A stretch of DNA of 64,000 nt from Pyxidicoccus xibeiensis (GTDB lineage Bacteria; Myxococcota; Myxococcia; Myxococcales; Myxococcaceae): assembly GCF_024198175.1 (NCBI RefSeq), contig NZ_JAJVKV010000013.1, positions 62,001 to 126,000 on the forward strand. The letters run 5' to 3'. Shown here piece after piece: positions 33,194 to 43,220 of the stretch. The position numbers were made by a program, and so were the translations under genes. The notes below the pieces were generated by a model. It was not told the origin of the DNA. It ran no database searches and was given only the letters and a program-made list of their open reading frames with translations. The number at the start of each line of letters is the position of its first letter. Position 1 is the stretch's first letter.

Positions 33194-35257
33194 GTGGCTG
33201 TGAGCAGGAGCGTGCGTTCGTTGTGTGCTTGGCTGGGAGTGCTGCTGGGGAGTGGAAGCGCGGGGAGCGCGCATGCGGCCTGGAGGAGCGTGCTGTATCC
33301 CTCCACCTGGACGCCGGGCTACCGGAACCCGGGCAACTCCGCCCAGTTCCTGCATGACTTCTCGTACGCGGGCTATCGCCAACGGCAGGTGGAGCCACCC
33401 GTCCGGACGGACCGCGTCCTCACCGTGACGGCGGCTCCGTACTTCGCGGACAACACGGGGGCATCGGACGTCACGGCCATCCTCCAGCAGGCCATCGATG
33501 ACGCGGGGGCCGTGGCCGGGGGCGGGGTGGTGCTGCTGCCGTCGGGCACGTACCGGGTGTCGCCGCCCTCGGGCAAGGCGTACGCGCTGCTCCTGAACAA
33601 GAGCAACGTCGTGCTCCGGGGGCAGGGCCCCACCAGCACGTTCCTCTACAACTCGGCGACGAACATGCGCGGCAAGAGCGTCATCCGCGTCTCCCCGCAG
33701 GGCACGACGGTGAGCTGGACGTCGGGCGCCACCGCCACCGTCTCCGTCACCGCGGACGTGCCCGTGCTGGCGACGCGCATCCCCGTGTCCAGCGTGACGG
33801 GCTACGCGGTGGGCAACTGGGTGGTGGTGCGCTCGGACGTGACGGCGGCGCTGAGCGAGGAGCTCAACATGGGCACCGTGTGGACCGGGGTGACCGGCCC
33901 GACCTTCTACCGGCGGGTCACCGAGGTGGACTCCGTCGCGAAGACGCTCACCGTCGACATCCCGCTCCGGCTGGGCCTGAAGACGCGGGACAACGCGCGG
34001 GTGCACAAGATTCCCGCCCACGTGTCCGAGGTCGGCGTGGAGAACCTCGCCATCGGCATGCGGGAGAACGCGACGCCGGGCACCGGCGACGAGGACTACA
34101 CCGTCGCCGGCACGGGGGCGTACGAGATGCACGACTCCTTCGCCATCTCCATGAACCACGTCGTGGATGGCTGGCTTGTCAATGTCAGCTCCTACCGCCC
34201 GCCCTCCAACACGCGTGACGTCCACCTGCTGTCCAACGGCATCGACCTGCTCTACTCGCGCAACGTCACCGTGGACGCCTGCGAGCTGGGCAGGCCCCAG
34301 TACAAGGGCGGTGGCGGCAATGGCTACCTGTTCTCCATCCGGGGAAGCGACAGCCTCATCAAGGACAGCGCGGCCTACCAGGGGCGGCACAACTTCAACT
34401 TCCGCTCCATGTATGCGACGGGCAACGTGCTGTTCAGCAACCGCGCCTCGGACGGCACGCTGGTGTCTGACTTCCACATGCACCTGAGCGCGGCCAACCT
34501 GCTGGACAACCTCACCCTGTACCAGGAGAAGCTCGAGGCGGCGGACCGCTCTCCCTACGGGACGGTCAGCCACGGCGTCACCACCACGCAGAGCGTGTTC
34601 TGGAACACGCACGGGGCGAAGTACCGCTCGGGCTCCAGCGCCATCATCCGCTCCCAGCAGTACGGCGAGGGCTATGTGATTGGAGTGCGCGGGAGTGCCA
34701 CGGGGGTGGAGCTGGGCAACACGGCGAAGACGGCGCCGACGGACTTCGCGGAGACGGCCTCCCCGGGCGAGCAGCTGGTGCCCCAGTCGCTCTACGTCGA
34801 CCAGCTCAAGCGGCGGCTGGGGAGCACCGTGGAGCATGACGGCCACGTGCTGGTGTACCAGGCGGAGAACCTCAAGCCGACGAACGCGGGGCAGCGCTCC
34901 TCGACGAATACCGAGGCGTCCGCCGACAACGGGAGCATCCGGTACCACAACGGGAGCGCCGTGGGAGACGCCGTCTCCTACGCCCTCTACCCGCGGACGC
35001 TGGGGACGTTCAGCGTGCGGGTGCGCACGAAGAAGCTCAACACCCGGGGGCAGTACCAGCTGGACATCAACGGGGTGAACCAGGGCCCCGTGCAGGACGA
35101 GTACTCCAGCTCGGCGGTGTTCTCGGAGGCGAACCTGGGGACGGTGACCTTCTCGGACCTCGAGCCGAAGACGTTCACCTTCACCGTCGTGGGCCGCAAC
35201 GCCGCCAGCAGCGGTTACAACGTCGCTGTCGACTCGATCACCCTCGTCCGGCAGTAG
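33194..35257 (+). CDS. Secreted right-handed beta-helix protein (pectate-lyase-like)
   Basis: A 687-residue secreted protein. A GTG at 33194, with GGAGG 8 bases upstream, starts a signal peptide ending near SAHAA. DVTAILQQAIDDAGAVAGGG and VVLLPSGTYRVSPPS are the start of a Pectate_lyase_3/GH-type beta-helix that runs to about residue 530, with coils such as HDSFAISMNHVVDGWLVNVS. The last ~130 residues (VLVYQAENLKP to DSITLVRQ) look like a carbohydrate-binding module of the CBM6/35 type. It is likely a polysaccharide lyase or hydrolase, of unknown substrate. A terminator follows at 35267. Confidence 0.82.
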   Translation: MAVSRSVRSLCAWLGVLLGSGSAGSAHAAWRSVLYPSTWTPGYRNPGNSAQFLHDFSYAGYRQRQVEPPVRTDRVLTVTAAPYFADNTGASDVTAILQQAIDDAGAVAGGGVVLLPSGTYRVSPPSGKAYALLLNKSNVVLRGQGPTSTFLYNSATNMRGKSVIRVSPQGTTVSWTSGATATVSVTADVPVLATRIPVSSVTGYAVGNWVVVRSDVTAALSEELNMGTVWTGVTGPTFYRRVTEVDSVAKTLTVDIPLRLGLKTRDNARVHKIPAHVSEVGVENLAIGMRENATPGTGDEDYTVAGTGAYEMHDSFAISMNHVVDGWLVNVSSYRPPSNTRDVHLLSNGIDLLYSRNVTVDACELGRPQYKGGGGNGYLFSIRGSDSLIKDSAAYQGRHNFNFRSMYATGNVLFSNRASDGTLVSDFHMHLSAANLLDNLTLYQEKLEAADRSPYGTVSHGVTTTQSVFWNTHGAKYRSGSSAIIRSQQYGEGYVIGVRGSATGVELGNTAKTAPTDFAETASPGEQLVPQSLYVDQLKRRLGSTVEHDGHVLVYQAENLKPTNAGQRSSTNTEASADNGSIRYHNGSAVGDAVSYALYPRTLGTFSVRVRTKKLNTRGQYQLDINGVNQGPVQDEYSSSAVFSEANLGTVTFSDLEPKTFTFTVVGRNAASSGYNVAVDSITLVRQ

Positions 35258-35266
35258 CACGCAGGG

Positions 35267-35297
35267 GTGAGGCCGCGGCGAGCTTCCGCGGCCTCAC
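35267..35297. terminator. Bidirectional terminator hairpin
   Basis: A perfect 12-bp stem (35267-35278 with 35286-35297) surrounds the 7-base loop CGAGCTT, between the convergent beta-helix and serine-hydrolase genes. Confidence 0.7.
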
Positions 35298-35305
35298 CGG
35301 GCACG

Positions 35306-36472
35306 TCAGTGCGTCATCGCCGAGAGCACCAGGTCCGACAGGCGGCTGAGGCGCTCGATGTGGTGGCTGTCCTCCATGAGCCCGGTGGACAGGAACGAGA
35401 ACGTCAGCTCGCGCTCGGGGTCCACCCAGAAGCAGGTGGAGCCCGCGCCCCAGCCACCGAACGTATTCGGGCTGGCGAGGTTTCCGATGGGGCCGGGCGT
35501 GAGGCCCTCACCCCGCACGAAGAAGCCCAGGCCGATGGACGCGGGCCACGGCGCCCAGCCGCGCATGCCCATCGAGTACGACATGATGTTGTTGGGCAGC
35601 TGGCCCGTCCAGTTGCGCGCGGCCAGCTTCAGCGTGGCGGGGGACAGGAGCCGGTAGCCGTCGAGCTCGCCACGGCCCTGCAGCATCGCCGTGAAGCGCG
35701 CCAGGTCGGCAATCGTCGTCGTGTAGCCGCCCGCGGGAATCTCCGCGCCTTCCACCTGCACGAGCGCGCCGAGGCCCTCCATCTCCTCGGGGGTGAAGAG
35801 GCCGGGCTCCTTGTAGCGCACGGCGATGGGCGCCAGGCGGGCGCGCAGGTCGGGACGGACGCCCAGGCTGGTGTCGCGCATCCCCAGCGGCTGGAAGACC
35901 TCCGCGTCGAGCAGCTGCGTGAGGCTCCGCTTGCCCCCGTCCACCTTGAGCAGCATGGCCGCCATGATGGAGTGGCCCAGGATGATGGAGTAGTTGACGC
36001 GCTCTCCCGGCAGGGATTCGGGCAGCGAGCCCGCGGCGAAGGCGGCCATCTTCTCCACGCTCGTGAGGACCTCGACGGGGAGCGCGGGCACCGCGGACAT
36101 GATGCCGCTGGTGTGGGTGAGCAGGTGCCACAGGGTGATGCCGCCCTTGCCGCGCACGCCGAAGCCCGGCAGCACGTCCTGCACGGGCGTGTGCAGGCCC
36201 AGCAGGCCGCGCTCGACGAAGCTGAGGACGAGCGCGTTCATGAACTGCTTGCCGATGGACATGGAGATGAAGACGGTGTCCTCCGTCAGGGGCTTCTGGG
36301 CCGCGCGGTTCGCGAAGCCCTCCACCGCCTGCAGCACCGTCCGCCCGCGCCGGCCTACATGGAGCGCCGCGCCGTCGTAGCGCTCCGCGTGGATGTCCTT
36401 GCGAAGCGCTTCCACTACCCGCTGCAGGCGGGCCGGGTCGAAGCCGGCCTCCCGCGATTCGATTGCTTTCAT
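35306..36472 (-). CDS. Beta-lactamase-fold serine hydrolase
   Basis: A 388-residue protein of the class-C beta-lactamase/esterase/DD-peptidase family. The nucleophile motif is Ser72-Ile-Gly-Lys75 (ISMSIGKQF); [10 protein letters not shown] carries the tyrosine of the second motif; a C-terminal [11 protein letters not shown] probably stands for the KTG-like strand. No signal peptide is present at the chosen ATG (36472), suggesting a cytoplasmic esterase and not a lactamase. Homologues hydrolyse esters or amides of secondary metabolites. It is followed on the same strand by nothing, and preceded by a MazG-like gene 82 bases upstream. Confidence 0.88.
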   Translation of the reverse strand: MKAIESREAGFDPARLQRVVEALRKDIHAERYDGAALHVGRRGRTVLQAVEGFANRAAQKPLTEDTVFISMSIGKQFMNALVLSFVERGLLGLHTPVQDVLPGFGVRGKGGITLWHLLTHTSGIMSAVPALPVEVLTSVEKMAAFAAGSLPESLPGERVNYSIILGHSIMAAMLLKVDGGKRSLTQLLDAEVFQPLGMRDTSLGVRPDLRARLAPIAVRYKEPGLFTPEEMEGLGALVQVEGAEIPAGGYTTTIADLARFTAMLQGRGELDGYRLLSPATLKLAARNWTGQLPNNIMSYSMGMRGWAPWPASIGLGFFVRGEGLTPGPIGNLASPNTFGGWGAGSTCFWVDPERELTFSFLSTGLMEDSHHIERLSRLSDLVLSAMTH

Positions 36473-36554
36473 GCGCCTTCCTCCGTGTCTGTGTTCCGGC
36501 CCCTGGGAAAGCGTCCCATGCCAGCGACAGGAATTCGAGCGCGATGAGCAGGTT

Positions 36555-36983
36555 TCAGGTCCAGGTGCGCTGCTGGTTGCGCGCGTTCTTCTCCCGGAAG
36601 GCCTGCTCCAGGTCCACGCCGACGCGGTTGGCAATGGCCAGCAGGTAGTTGAAGACGTCCACCAGCTCCTCGCCGACCTGGGCGCGGGCCTGCTCCGTGG
36701 GAGTGCCACGCCCTTCGTCATAAATTTTCTCGTGGCGACGTACGGCTTTGAAGACCTCTCCCACCTCCTCTCCCATGAGGAAGCAGTTGTGGACGAGGTC
36801 CAGCTTGAGCCAGCCGTGGAGGGCCTCGAGCTCGTGGATGTAGCGTTGGTAGTCCTTCATGGACGCGCCTTCGGGGAGGGAGATCATGCGCCAGTCCTCA
36901 GGCACGGCGGGGGGGAAGTCAACCTCCAGGGGATAGAGCTGCCCATCCCCGGTACGATGGCGGGTCGGTATCGTGGCGGGCAA
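36555..36983 (-). CDS. MazG-like nucleotide pyrophosphohydrolase
   Basis: A protein of up to 142 residues of the all-alpha NTP pyrophosphatase group. The metal-binding glutamates appear as [11 protein letters not shown] and [20 protein letters not shown] followed by FREKNARN, the MazG/dUTPase-like signature. It would hydrolyse (d)NTPs to monophosphates. The start is uncertain: the ATG at 36983 gives a Pro-rich N-terminus, while in-frame ATGs at 36887 and 36857 give a protein that begins close to the conserved domain. It is divergent from the haloperoxidase gene with 42 bases between starts if the long form is right. Confidence 0.75.
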   Translation of the reverse strand: MPATIPTRHRTGDGQLYPLEVDFPPAVPEDWRMISLPEGASMKDYQRYIHELEALHGWLKLDLVHNCFLMGEEVGEVFKAVRRHEKIYDEGRGTPTEQARAQVGEELVDVFNYLLAIANRVGVDLEQAFREKNARNQQRTWT

Positions 36984-37025
36984 TGTCGCGGCGCTTCATC
37001 CCCCGTGCACCGAAAGGCATCGCCC

Positions 37026-37910
37026 ATGGACACCCAGAGCCGTCCTCCTCCCGCGCAGGCCGGGAAGCTCAATGGCAGCTACCTCACCACCCGGGATGGC
37101 ACGCAGCTCTACTTCAAGGACTGGGGCCCGAAGGACGGCCAGCCCATCGTCTTCTCACATGGCTGGCCCCTGAGTGCTGACGCCTGGGAAGACCAGATGC
37201 TGTTCCTGTCGGAGCGGGGCTATCGCACCATCGCGCATGATCGCCGCGGTCATGGGCGCTCGTCGCAGCCGTGGGACGGTCACGAGATGAACACCTACGC
37301 TGATGACCTGGCCCAGCTGACCGCCGCCCTCGACCTGAAGAAGGCCGTCCATGTCGGGCATTCGACGGGTGGCGGCGAAGTCGCCCGCTACATCGGTCGG
37401 CACGGCACCGCGCGCGTCGCCAAGGCGGTGCTCATCGGCGCCGTGCCGCCCATCATGGTGAAGACGGACTGGCACCCGAACGGGCTGCCCATGAACGTCT
37501 TCGACGGCATCCGCGCCGGGGTGCTCAACGACCGCTCCACCTTCTTCAGGGAGCTGAGCGTGGCGTTCTACGGCTTCAACCGTCCGGGCGTGAAGGTCTC
37601 GGAGGGCCTGCGCGAGAGCTTCTGGATGCAGGGCATGATGGGCGGGCTGAAGGCCGAGTACGACTGCATCAAGGCCTTCTCGGAGACGGACTTCCGTGAC
37701 GACCTCGCCCGGTTCGACGTGCCGACCCTGGTGATGCATGGCGAAGACGACCAGATCGTCCCGGTCGACGCCGCGGCGAAGCTCACCATCAATCTGGTGA
37801 AGGGCGCGAAGCTGAAGCTCTATCCGGGCTTCAGCCACGGCCTGTGCTCCATCAACAAGGACGTCATCAACAAGGACCTGCTGACCTTCATCGAGGGCCG
37901 GGCTGCATAG
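37026..37910 (+). CDS. Alpha/beta hydrolase, non-heme haloperoxidase type
   Basis: A 294-residue alpha/beta hydrolase. The nucleophile is Ser113 in [13 protein letters not shown]; the acid is in HGEDDQIVP and the histidine in [24 protein letters not shown] and [16 protein letters not shown] are hallmarks of the cofactor-free haloperoxidase/perhydrolase group (CPO/BPO). Members are esterases able to make peracids; the natural substrate is rarely known. ATG 37026 follows a conserved N-terminal region ([20 protein letters not shown]). No neighbour hints at a pathway. Confidence 0.92.
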   Translation: MDTQSRPPPAQAGKLNGSYLTTRDGTQLYFKDWGPKDGQPIVFSHGWPLSADAWEDQMLFLSERGYRTIAHDRRGHGRSSQPWDGHEMNTYADDLAQLTAALDLKKAVHVGHSTGGGEVARYIGRHGTARVAKAVLIGAVPPIMVKTDWHPNGLPMNVFDGIRAGVLNDRSTFFRELSVAFYGFNRPGVKVSEGLRESFWMQGMMGGLKAEYDCIKAFSETDFRDDLARFDVPTLVMHGEDDQIVPVDAAAKLTINLVKGAKLKLYPGFSHGLCSINKDVINKDLLTFIEGRAA

Positions 37911-37943
37911 GGCCGCCGGTAGCCCCCCTGTACCTCCCGGCCT

Positions 37944-39209
37944 TCATTCGAAGAGGGACAGCTCCGCGAGCGAGCTCACGGCCACCACCGACGTGCCCTG
38001 CCAGCGGGGCACCAGCCGGACGTACCGCACCGGACCGGGGGCGCTCAGGGGGAGGTCGAGGAAGTAGTGAGGCTCCCTCGGGAAGGGTGGGTCCCAGGGG
38101 CTGTCCGCATCGCTGAGACTCCGGAAGGCACGGTTGCTCCCCGTCTGCCCGGCCTCCGTGGTGAGGGTCCGACGAGCGAGCTCGGTCCACTGCTCCCCGT
38201 CCTCGCTGCCCTCGACGACCAGCTCATGCCCGGGCGTCTCCAGGCCCCGGAGGACCACACGCGAGATGCGCGCGGGGGCGTCGAGGCGGACGCCGATGCG
38301 CAGCGGCTCGGAGGACACCTCCCGGGGCCACAGCTCGGAAGGCCTGCTGCCACGGAGCACGCCATCCGTGAAGGGGCACGGCGCGTCGAGCGCCGGATGA
38401 CACCCGGCCCCCCGGCTCAGGGGACGCAGCGTGCCCGCGGGGAGGGCGAGCCGCTCGCTGCGCCACTCGAGGCGGAAGCGGAGCCATGCCTCGGGGCTCG
38501 TCAGCGGGGCGCGGTTCCAGCTGCCCGCGCTCACCACCCGCACCTGGGCCTCCGTGGGGCCGTAGTCCTCGACGAGCCATGGCGACAGCGTCTTCGGGGA
38601 GGAGACTGCGTCCTCCTGCCAGACCAGGCCTTCCCGTCCATGGACCTGGAGCCTCGGCAGGGGAATGAGGAGGTCCTCCGCGTCGTCCGTCTCGGCCACC
38701 GTGCCGGGGGGGAGTTCCGGCGGGGGCGGCGGAGGGGCGAAGGTCAGCACCGGCCCGGTGGGCGCCTCGCTCCAGGCCAGGCTCGCCTCCCAGCTGCGCA
38801 TCACCGGGAGCTCGGAATCTCCTCCGCCGTTCACGAGGGTGAACGAAATGAACGCGGCCCGGTTGTTCTCCATGGGAGTCGCGACCCGGAAGCGCTCACG
38901 GAACGTGGGCCGCAGCCGGGTGTCCTCTCCCTCCATTGGCGACAGGATGTCCCCCGCGAGGATCTCCAGCGCGAAGGCTCCGTTGTCGTGGGTCGTCGTC
39001 GTTCCATAGCGCGTGAAGTCGAGCTCATCGAAGCGGGCCGGCGGCGGGCGGGGACGGCCGCCTTCCAGCGGCAGCTCCGTCTGCGCGAAGGGCGAGCCGT
39101 CCCCCCGGAGGGCCAGGCCGTAGATGAAGAGGGAGGAGTCGGGAAAGGGCTCGCAGCTCGCGGTGAGGAGGCTCGCCACGAGGAGCGTGGAGCGGAGGGC
39201 AGGGCGCAT
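37944..39209 (-). CDS. Lipoprotein with a discoidin-like C-terminal domain
   Basis: A 421-residue exported lipoprotein (lipobox LLTASC, Cys19). A Pro-rich region near residues 155-180 separates an N-terminal carboxypeptidase-regulatory-like part from a C-terminal region. The last ~150 residues (LDAPARISRVVLRGLETPGH, GSEDGEQWTELA, YVRLVPRW) resemble an F5/8 type C (discoidin) carbohydrate-binding domain. It starts one base after the stop of the TonB-dependent receptor, so the two are translationally coupled. It is likely the receptor's outer-membrane lipoprotein partner, like a SusD or surface-exposed capture protein in role; this is inference. Confidence 0.8.
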   Translation of the reverse strand: MRPALRSTLLVASLLTASCEPFPDSSLFIYGLALRGDGSPFAQTELPLEGGRPRPPPARFDELDFTRYGTTTTHDNGAFALEILAGDILSPMEGEDTRLRPTFRERFRVATPMENNRAAFISFTLVNGGGDSELPVMRSWEASLAWSEAPTGPVLTFAPPPPPPELPPGTVAETDDAEDLLIPLPRLQVHGREGLVWQEDAVSSPKTLSPWLVEDYGPTEAQVRVVSAGSWNRAPLTSPEAWLRFRLEWRSERLALPAGTLRPLSRGAGCHPALDAPCPFTDGVLRGSRPSELWPREVSSEPLRIGVRLDAPARISRVVLRGLETPGHELVVEGSEDGEQWTELARRTLTTEAGQTGSNRAFRSLSDADSPWDPPFPREPHYFLDLPLSAPGPVRYVRLVPRWQGTSVVAVSSLAELSLFE

Positions 39210-39210
39210 G

Positions 39211-41883
39211 TCAGTAGGTTCCTTTCAGCCCCAGCATGGGGAGGACGACGGGGAAGCCCTGCTCCTTGCGGCGAAGGGTGGCGGAGGTGTCCGCGGCGCT
39301 CCGCTCGGAGGTGTATTCGTAGAAGAGGACTTCCTGCTGGAGGGAGGCGTTCAGCAGGTCGAGGGAGAGCTCGAGCATGAGGTCATCCAGGGCCCAGGCC
39401 TTGGAGGCGCGCAGGTCCACGCGCCAGAACGCGGGCATGCGTGAGGCGGCGTCCCGGTCCTGACGCACCCAGCGGGGATTGCCCGCGCTGTCCTCCCCGG
39501 GGCGCATGGGCTGGGGAGTCAGCTCGCCGGTCTCCGGGCGGCCCGTGTTGAAGTGCAGCACGGCCCCCACGGTGTAGCCCCGGCCGAGCTTGCGGCTGAT
39601 GGCCGCGTTGAAGACATGCTCCTGCTCGAAGGCGAAGGGCACGCGGGTCACCTCGATGCCCACGTGCTGATTCCGGTCGTCGTAGCGGTGGACGGGCAGC
39701 CGCCGGCGGCTCTGGAGGAAGCTGTAGGACGCCCAGCCGAACCAGTCGTTCCCGAGCGGGTGACGGGCCATCAGCTCGAAGCCATACGCCTCGCCGCTGG
39801 CGGCCGGGTCGTCTGCGCCGAGGCCTCCCCGGCGCCGGTTCTCCAGGACCTGCCGGAGGTCGAGCTCCACCGTGCGGTGCAGGGGATTGTAGAAGACGTC
39901 CGCGCTCAGCTCCCACTGCTCATGGGGCTTCCACTCGGCGCCCACGTCGAGCTGCATTCCCTCCTGCAGGCCGTAGCGAAGGCCTGACGCGTCCATCACG
40001 GGAAGGTGCAGGAGCACGGTGGGCGCCTGGTGGAAGAGGCCCGCGCCGCCCTTCAGCACGAGCGACTGCGTGAGGGCGTGGCGCACCGTCAGCCGGGGCT
40101 CCAGCGTCGTGTGCGTCACCTCCTGGAGCAGCTGGTAGGCATCCGCGCGCAGCCCGGGGACGACCATCCAGCGAGGAGTGGGTTGCCACCGCAGCTCGGC
40201 GTAGGCGCCGCTCAGGCGCGCGTTCGACGTGGGGCGGGTGAGGGGGTCGTCATCGGAGAAGTACCGGGAGCCGGCGGGGGCTCCCGTGCCGGTGGCCACC
40301 ACCGTGGCCCGTCGGTGCTCCACGTCTCCGCCCGCGGTGAGCTGGAGCGTCTGGCCCAGGGCCCGTGTCCAGCGGAAGCGTCCCGCGAGGCTCTGCTCCC
40401 GCAGCGTGTACTCCCCGAGCACGACGCGCGGAGGGCCCCGCTCGGAGGTGAGGCTCAGCGTGTCGACGCCCGCCGTGACGCCCAGCTCCAGCTCACCGCC
40501 CGCGAGCGGGTGCGTGCCGCGCAGGTCCACCCGGTGGAAGCGGGTGACGATGCCCGCGCCGTTCGAGGCACCCAGGGGTGTGCCATCCGGGAGCTGGCCC
40601 GGCTCCTCGGGTGCGCGCTCCGCCAGGACATCGGAGCTGCCGAGCGCCAGCAGGCGCAGGCGCCCCCGGCCCACCGGCTGCTCGACGCGGGCCTGGTAGT
40701 CCCAGAACTCCGCCTCGATGCTGCTGGAGCCCGCGGAGGAGAGGGCGTCAGTCACCAGGGACGCCAGCAGCCCCGTGTAGCTCATCCGGCCGGCCACGCT
40801 GACGTGGGTGCCCGTGGCGTGGATGGGCGCCTCCAGGAAGACGCCGCTGTTGATGAAGTCCAGGGAGGCCGTGGCGTGGAGCCGGTCCTCGCGCGGGCGC
40901 GAGACGCGGCCCTCGACGGCGCCACCGAGCAGGCGCCCGTACTGGACGGGCGGCGTGCCGGGAAAGAAGTCGAGGGTGTCGATGAACTCCGGCTGCACGA
41001 CGGCCGGGCCGAGCAGCAGGTGGTAGAGCATCGGGACGCGGACCCCGTCGATGAAGAAGCCCGTGGCCGCCGGCTGACCTCCCCGCACGACGGGGTAGCC
41101 GAGGCCGGAAGCCAGGCTGCCCACGCCCGGCATCAGCATGACGACGCGGAAGGGGTCGCCCTGCGTCCCGGGCACCTCCCGGAGCTCCTGCTCATGCAGG
41201 CTGATGCGGGTGACCTCGGTGCGAGGTCGCTCGTCCCTCACCACCGTCTCGTAGGGCTTCAGCTGGAGGGGCTCCAGGCGGTAGATGACCTCGAGCTGCT
41301 GTCCCGCGGTGAGGGTCTCCTCGAACGTGGCGGGTCTGTAGCCGGGGGCGCGCACCTCCAGGGTGTGGGTGCCTTCGGGCAGCTGGAGCAGGAAGTGGCC
41401 CTCCTCATCGGGATGCACGGGAGCCGCTTGTCCCGAGACGAGGATGGCGGCGTCCGCCAGGGGCCGGCGCGTGCCCCTGGCTCGCACGCTGCCGTACACC
41501 TTGGCCACGCGGGGCGCTCCGGCCCGGCCCTGGAAGAGGTAGACGAACGGCATGCGCACCGGCTGGGGGCGGCCCTCCAGTGTGGCGGGGGCGAAGCGCA
41601 GTCCCCGCGCGGCTTCGACGGCTGCCTCCGTGAAGCGAGGATGCTCGCTCGCGGTCACCGCCACCTCGGCCACCGCGCCCTGCTCGTCCACGAGCAGCTC
41701 GAGGGTGACGGTGCCCGTCGTGTCCTCGAGCCCGGCGGGGTGGAGCGCCGGGGAGTCCGCGACGAGGGTGGGGGGAACGAGCTCGGACACGCCTCCGTCC
41801 TCCTGTGCCAGGACGGGGTGGGACGCGAACAGACAGCACAGCGCGAGGCTCCACCCGGCGAGGTGAAACGGCAGTCGAGACAT
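39211..41883 (-). CDS. TonB-dependent receptor with N-terminal TonB-type domain
   Basis: An 890-residue outer-membrane receptor. After a signal peptide (cleaved near VLAQED) comes a ~75-residue TonB C-terminal-like module (GTVTLELLVDEQGAVAEVAV, AARGLRFAPATLEGRPQPV). Then follow a carboxypeptidase-regulatory-like domain (residues ~125-205), a plug (RVVMLMPGVGSLASGLG, YPVVRGGQPAATGFFIDGVR) and a 22-strand-type barrel to the C-terminus. Usual sigma-controlling receptors have an STN domain; here a TonB-type domain stands in that place. It is divergent from an ECF sigma gene across 150 bases and coupled to a lipoprotein gene. Confidence 0.9.
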   Translation of the reverse strand: MSRLPFHLAGWSLALCCLFASHPVLAQEDGGVSELVPPTLVADSPALHPAGLEDTTGTVTLELLVDEQGAVAEVAVTASEHPRFTEAAVEAARGLRFAPATLEGRPQPVRMPFVYLFQGRAGAPRVAKVYGSVRARGTRRPLADAAILVSGQAAPVHPDEEGHFLLQLPEGTHTLEVRAPGYRPATFEETLTAGQQLEVIYRLEPLQLKPYETVVRDERPRTEVTRISLHEQELREVPGTQGDPFRVVMLMPGVGSLASGLGYPVVRGGQPAATGFFIDGVRVPMLYHLLLGPAVVQPEFIDTLDFFPGTPPVQYGRLLGGAVEGRVSRPREDRLHATASLDFINSGVFLEAPIHATGTHVSVAGRMSYTGLLASLVTDALSSAGSSSIEAEFWDYQARVEQPVGRGRLRLLALGSSDVLAERAPEEPGQLPDGTPLGASNGAGIVTRFHRVDLRGTHPLAGGELELGVTAGVDTLSLTSERGPPRVVLGEYTLREQSLAGRFRWTRALGQTLQLTAGGDVEHRRATVVATGTGAPAGSRYFSDDDPLTRPTSNARLSGAYAELRWQPTPRWMVVPGLRADAYQLLQEVTHTTLEPRLTVRHALTQSLVLKGGAGLFHQAPTVLLHLPVMDASGLRYGLQEGMQLDVGAEWKPHEQWELSADVFYNPLHRTVELDLRQVLENRRRGGLGADDPAASGEAYGFELMARHPLGNDWFGWASYSFLQSRRRLPVHRYDDRNQHVGIEVTRVPFAFEQEHVFNAAISRKLGRGYTVGAVLHFNTGRPETGELTPQPMRPGEDSAGNPRWVRQDRDAASRMPAFWRVDLRASKAWALDDLMLELSLDLLNASLQQEVLFYEYTSERSAADTSATLRRKEQGFPVVLPMLGLKGTY

Positions 41884-42033
41884 GAAACGCTCCGGTCAGG
41901 TCGGCAGGAAGAACGGTTCCGGTCCGCCCAACCGGCCAGCGGGCCTCCCGAAAAAACGCCTCGCGATTTCCTGTCCGGTTTTCTGCCCCCCGTTCGTTTA
42001 CCCCCGAGAATCCCTCCGGAGCTTCCCCCCGCA

Positions 42034-42525
42034 TTGGCCACCGACCTCCAGAGCGCCTACCAGCGCTACTTCCCGCTCATCCGGGAGAAGTGTCGCCGGA
42101 TGCTGGGAGACTCCGACGAGGCGCAGGACGTCGCGCAGGAGACCTTCATCCGCTTGTGGAGGTCGGGGCTCCAGACGAGTGACCCGCGCCAGGCAACCGC
42201 GTGGATCTACCGGACCAGCACCAACCTCGCCGTGGACAGGCTCCGCCAGCGTCGGAGCGCGCCCCCACGGGCCGGAGCGGGGCTGGCGGAGGCGCTCCCA
42301 GCCGGGAGCAGCGCGGAGGCCACGCTGCAGCGGCAGCAGGAGCTGGCGGCGTATGCCCGGCACCTTCCCGCGGATGCCCTGGAGGCGGCCTTGATGAGCC
42401 GGCTGGATGGCCTGACGCAGCAGGAGGTCGCCGAGGTGCTCCAGGTCTCCGAGCGCACCGTCCGCCGGCTCCTCCAGAAGCTCGATGCCCAGGTGGAACA
42501 CCTGAGGAGGACGCTCGGAACATGA
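42034..42525 (+). CDS. ECF-type RNA polymerase sigma factor
   Basis: A 163-residue sigma factor with regions 2 and 4: SDEAQDVAQETFIRLWRSG (region 2.2-2.3), TAWIYRTSTNLAVDRLRQRR (2.4) and SRLDGLTQQEVAEVLQVSER (region 4). The only near start is a TTG at 42034, with GGAG twelve bases upstream; no in-frame ATG or GTG precedes the conserved part. Its stop overlaps the next gene by ATGA. It is divergent from the TonB-dependent receptor; by comparison with FecI systems it may drive the receptor operon, the downstream caspase, or both. Confidence 0.85.
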   Translation: MATDLQSAYQRYFPLIREKCRRMLGDSDEAQDVAQETFIRLWRSGLQTSDPRQATAWIYRTSTNLAVDRLRQRRSAPPRAGAGLAEALPAGSSAEATLQRQQELAAYARHLPADALEAALMSRLDGLTQQEVAEVLQVSERTVRRLLQKLDAQVEHLRRTLGT

Positions 42526-43220
42526 CCGCTCCCTCGCAACACCCTTCCTTCCTCGAGCTGGACCGCGCGGCGCTCGGTGTCCGGAGCGCGTCGCTCGAAC
42601 AACACCTGAAGACGTGTGTGGAGTGCGGCGTCTACCTGGGCCGGGTGACCCAGGCCGAGCCCCTTCCCACCTGGGCACGGGCGCTCGGAACGGACACCCC
42701 TGTGCGTGAGCCGTCGGGCTGGAGGCGCTGGACCTGGCCCGTGCTGGCCACCGCCGCGCTGGCCTGCGGGGTGCTCGTGTTCGTGCTCGTCCCGGGCCCA
42801 CCCACGGGGGAGGCGCCGGGCTACGTCGCCTCCAAGGACGCCCCCGCCGTGGCGGTCCACATCAAGCGCGGGGAGCAGGTCTTCCTCTGGGATGGCCGGG
42901 CCCCCATCGCGCCGGAAGACCGCCTCCGGCTGAGCGTGGCCTCCGGGGAGCACCGCTACGTCACCGTCGCCGCGCGGTCGTCCGACGGGGGCGAGGAGTG
43001 GAGTCTGCTCTTCGCGGGCCCGCTCTCCTCCGACGAGCCGGAGACGGTGTTGCCGGAGAGCTGGCGGGTGGATGCCGCTCCCGGGGAGGAGCGCCTGCGC
43101 ATCATCTTCAGCGTGGAGCCGCTGCCCGGGGCCCGGGCCGTCGAGCTCTTCTCCGAGGCGCCCAGGACTGAGAAGCTCTGGACCACCGAGGTCCGCCTCC
43201 CCAAGACTCCCGCTCCATGA
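42522..43220 (+). CDS. Anti-sigma factor-like membrane protein
   Basis: A 232-residue protein. His28, Cys32 and Cys35 in EQHLKTCVECG form the H-x3-C-x2-C zinc-binding anti-sigma motif. A single hydrophobic segment (WPVLATAALACGVLVFVLVPG, residues ~72-91) would place a ~140-residue sensor domain (strands such as GEQVFLWDGRAPIAPED) in the periplasm. Its reading frame overlaps the sigma gene by four bases and the caspase gene by four bases. The arrangement fits sequestration of the sigma factor with release on an envelope signal; that is the usual pattern for this class. Confidence 0.8.
   Translation: MTAPSQHPSFLELDRAALGVRSASLEQHLKTCVECGVYLGRVTQAEPLPTWARALGTDTPVREPSGWRRWTWPVLATAALACGVLVFVLVPGPPTGEAPGYVASKDAPAVAVHIKRGEQVFLWDGRAPIAPEDRLRLSVASGEHRYVTVAARSSDGGEEWSLLFAGPLSSDEPETVLPESWRVDAAPGEERLRIIFSVEPLPGARAVELFSEAPRTEKLWTTEVRLPKTPAP

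Noticed and set aside
40006-42033. Upstream extension of the sigma factor frame over the TonB receptor gene
   Set aside because: The extension is antisense to a well-supported receptor. Coding quality begins only near the TTG at 42034.
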